DNA of 7,092 bases from Bacteroidales bacterium (lineage in GTDB: Bacteria > Bacteroidota > Bacteroidia > Bacteroidales > BM520). Below the pieces are notes generated by a model. It worked only from the letters and a program-made list of their open reading frames with translations. It made no database searches and was not told the origin of the DNA. Position 1 is the stretch's first letter. The number at the start of each line of letters is the position of its first letter. This document shows positions 6,031-7,092 of the stretch, piece after piece. A program made the position numbers and the translations under genes. The stretch is from the NCBI GenBank assembly GCA_028701815.1, contig JAQVPY010000117.1, positions 1 through 7,092 of the forward strand, in the 5' to 3' direction.

Positions 6031-7092
6031 ATGAAACAGATTTGCTTATACTTTCAGGTACACCAGCCTATGAGACTGCGTAAATATAGATTCTTCGATA
6101 TGGGAGTCAACCATAATTATTATGACGACTACCTGAATCAAACTATCCTTCGTCGCGTCGCAGATAAATGTTATCTCCCTATGAACGCCCTCTTGATGGA
6201 GACAATAGCCGAATATGGCGACAAAATTAAAATCTGCATGTCTATCACAGGTCTCGCTATTGAACAGTTTAAATGGTTCGCTCCCGAAGTGCTCGAGAGC
6301 TTTAAAAAACTTATAAAGACAGGTAATGTTGAACTTGTATCAGAAACTTACGACTTCTCCCTCGCGGCACTGTCTGATAAAGAGCTGTTTATGACGCAGG
6401 TGAAACAACAACATAAACTCCTGAAAGATACTTTCGGCATTGCCCCTAAATCTTTTAGAAATACCGAGTTTATTTATAGCGATGATATGGCGGATGCAAT
6501 TTATGACCTCGGCTATAATGTGGCCCTCGTTGAAGGAGCTAAACATGTCCTCGGCTGGAAGTCTTCGGAATATCTGTATTGTAGCAGTAAAAACCCGAGA
6601 CTGAAACTCCTGCTGCGTAACAGCAGCCTCAGCGATGATATCGCTTTCCGCTTCGGAAATACCGCATGGGATCAGTTTCCACTCACTGCCGAGAAATATA
6701 TGTCATGGATAATGAAAGCTTATGATAAGGGCGAGAGTTTAACTCTCGGACTTGAATATGAGACTTTCGGAGAACATACACCGGCAAGTATGGGCATCTT
6801 CCCGTTTGTTAAAGACTTGCTGTGCAGAATCGCGGAGAATAAAGAACTCGAGATGAACGTGCCATCTAAACTTGCCGAAATACTCGTGCCTGTGGGACAA
6901 CTGGTGGTGCCTAATCCCACATCATGGGCCGATGAGGAACAAGACATCACCGCATGGCTCGGAAATGAGTTGCAACAAGATGCCTTTAAACACCTGTATG
7001 CGGTATCTGCTAAAATGCGTCGCTGCAAAGACCCGGAACTTAAGAAGGATTACCTCTATCTGCAGTCGGCAGACCATTTTATGTATATGTGT
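6031..7092 (+). CDS. GH57 alpha-amylase-family protein, 3'-truncated by window edge
   Basis: Open for 354 codons to the right edge without a stop; relatives are somewhat longer, so the C-terminus is missing. It starts four bases after the glycosyltransferase stop, in the same operon. GH57 conserved regions are visible: HQP (11-13), GNVEL (98-102), and FRNTEFIYSD with the expected nucleophile E146. The fourth region is LEYETFGEH (241-249), where the catalytic acid Asp expected in the family appears to be Glu242. Bacteroidota-type landmarks EGAKHVLGWKS, LLLRNSSLSDDIAFRF and PTSWADEEQDITAWLGNELQ support the assignment. GH57 includes alpha-amylases, 4-alpha-glucanotransferases and branching enzymes. 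The context suggests action on intracellular glycogen, but which reaction is not resolved. No signal peptide is present, so it is cytoplasmic. Confidence 0.9.
   Translation, partial: MKQICLYFQVHQPMRLRKYRFFDMGVNHNYYDDYLNQTILRRVADKCYLPMNALLMETIAEYGDKIKICMSITGLAIEQFKWFAPEVLESFKKLIKTGNVELVSETYDFSLAALSDKELFMTQVKQQHKLLKDTFGIAPKSFRNTEFIYSDDMADAIYDLGYNVALVEGAKHVLGWKSSEYLYCSSKNPRLKLLLRNSSLSDDIAFRFGNTAWDQFPLTAEKYMSWIMKAYDKGESLTLGLEYETFGEHTPASMGIFPFVKDLLCRIAENKELEMNVPSKLAEILVPVGQLVVPNPTSWADEEQDITAWLGNELQQDAFKHLYAVSAKMRRCKDPELKKDYLYLQSADHFMYMC

Noticed and set aside
6720..7028. 102-codon open frame on the minus strand inside the GH57 gene
   Set aside because: It is antisense to well-conserved GH57 coding sequence, has no recognisable protein character and no start context.

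Overview
The window looks like chromosomal DNA of a member of the Bacteroidota, most likely order Bacteroidales. The reasons are the protein families (a Bacteroidota-type BtuF-like lipoprotein, and the debranching enzyme / GT4 glycosyltransferase / GH57 gene set typical of Bacteroides and relatives), the lack of clear Shine-Dalgarno sequences, and promoter-like TAnnTTTG-type boxes in an AT-rich intergenic spacer. The genus cannot be fixed from the sequence alone.

Left part (1-2611): a FecCD/BtuC-family ABC importer for iron-siderophore, heme or cobalamin. The permease enters from the left edge without its start. It overlaps the ATPase gene by four bases (ATGA). The substrate-binding lipoprotein follows on the opposite strand, so it is convergent with its likely partners and separated from them by only 11 bases. 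Together the three would form a periplasm-to-cytoplasm importer: the lipoprotein captures substrate and delivers it to a permease dimer powered by two ATPase subunits.

Middle (2612-2760): a 149-base, very AT-rich divergent spacer between the lipoprotein gene and the glycogen genes. It holds weak promoter candidates for both directions and several perfect inverted repeats, the best being an 8+9+8 dyad at 2646-2670.

Right part (2761-7092): a tightly packed three-gene cytoplasmic glycogen / alpha-glucan operon. It contains a GH133-type debranching enzyme, a GT4 glycogen-synthase-like glycosyltransferase (4-base overlap), and a GH57 alpha-amylase-family protein (4-base gap) that runs off the right edge.

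No mobile element, CRISPR array, RNA gene or clearly new system is visible. The most interesting signal is in the two hydrolase-type genes. The debranching enzyme carries amide residues (N422, Q616) and other changes where characterised relatives carry catalytic carboxylates. The GH57 protein carries Glu (E242) where the catalytic Asp is expected. These may be lineage-typical or may mark altered or lost catalysis; an alignment would decide.
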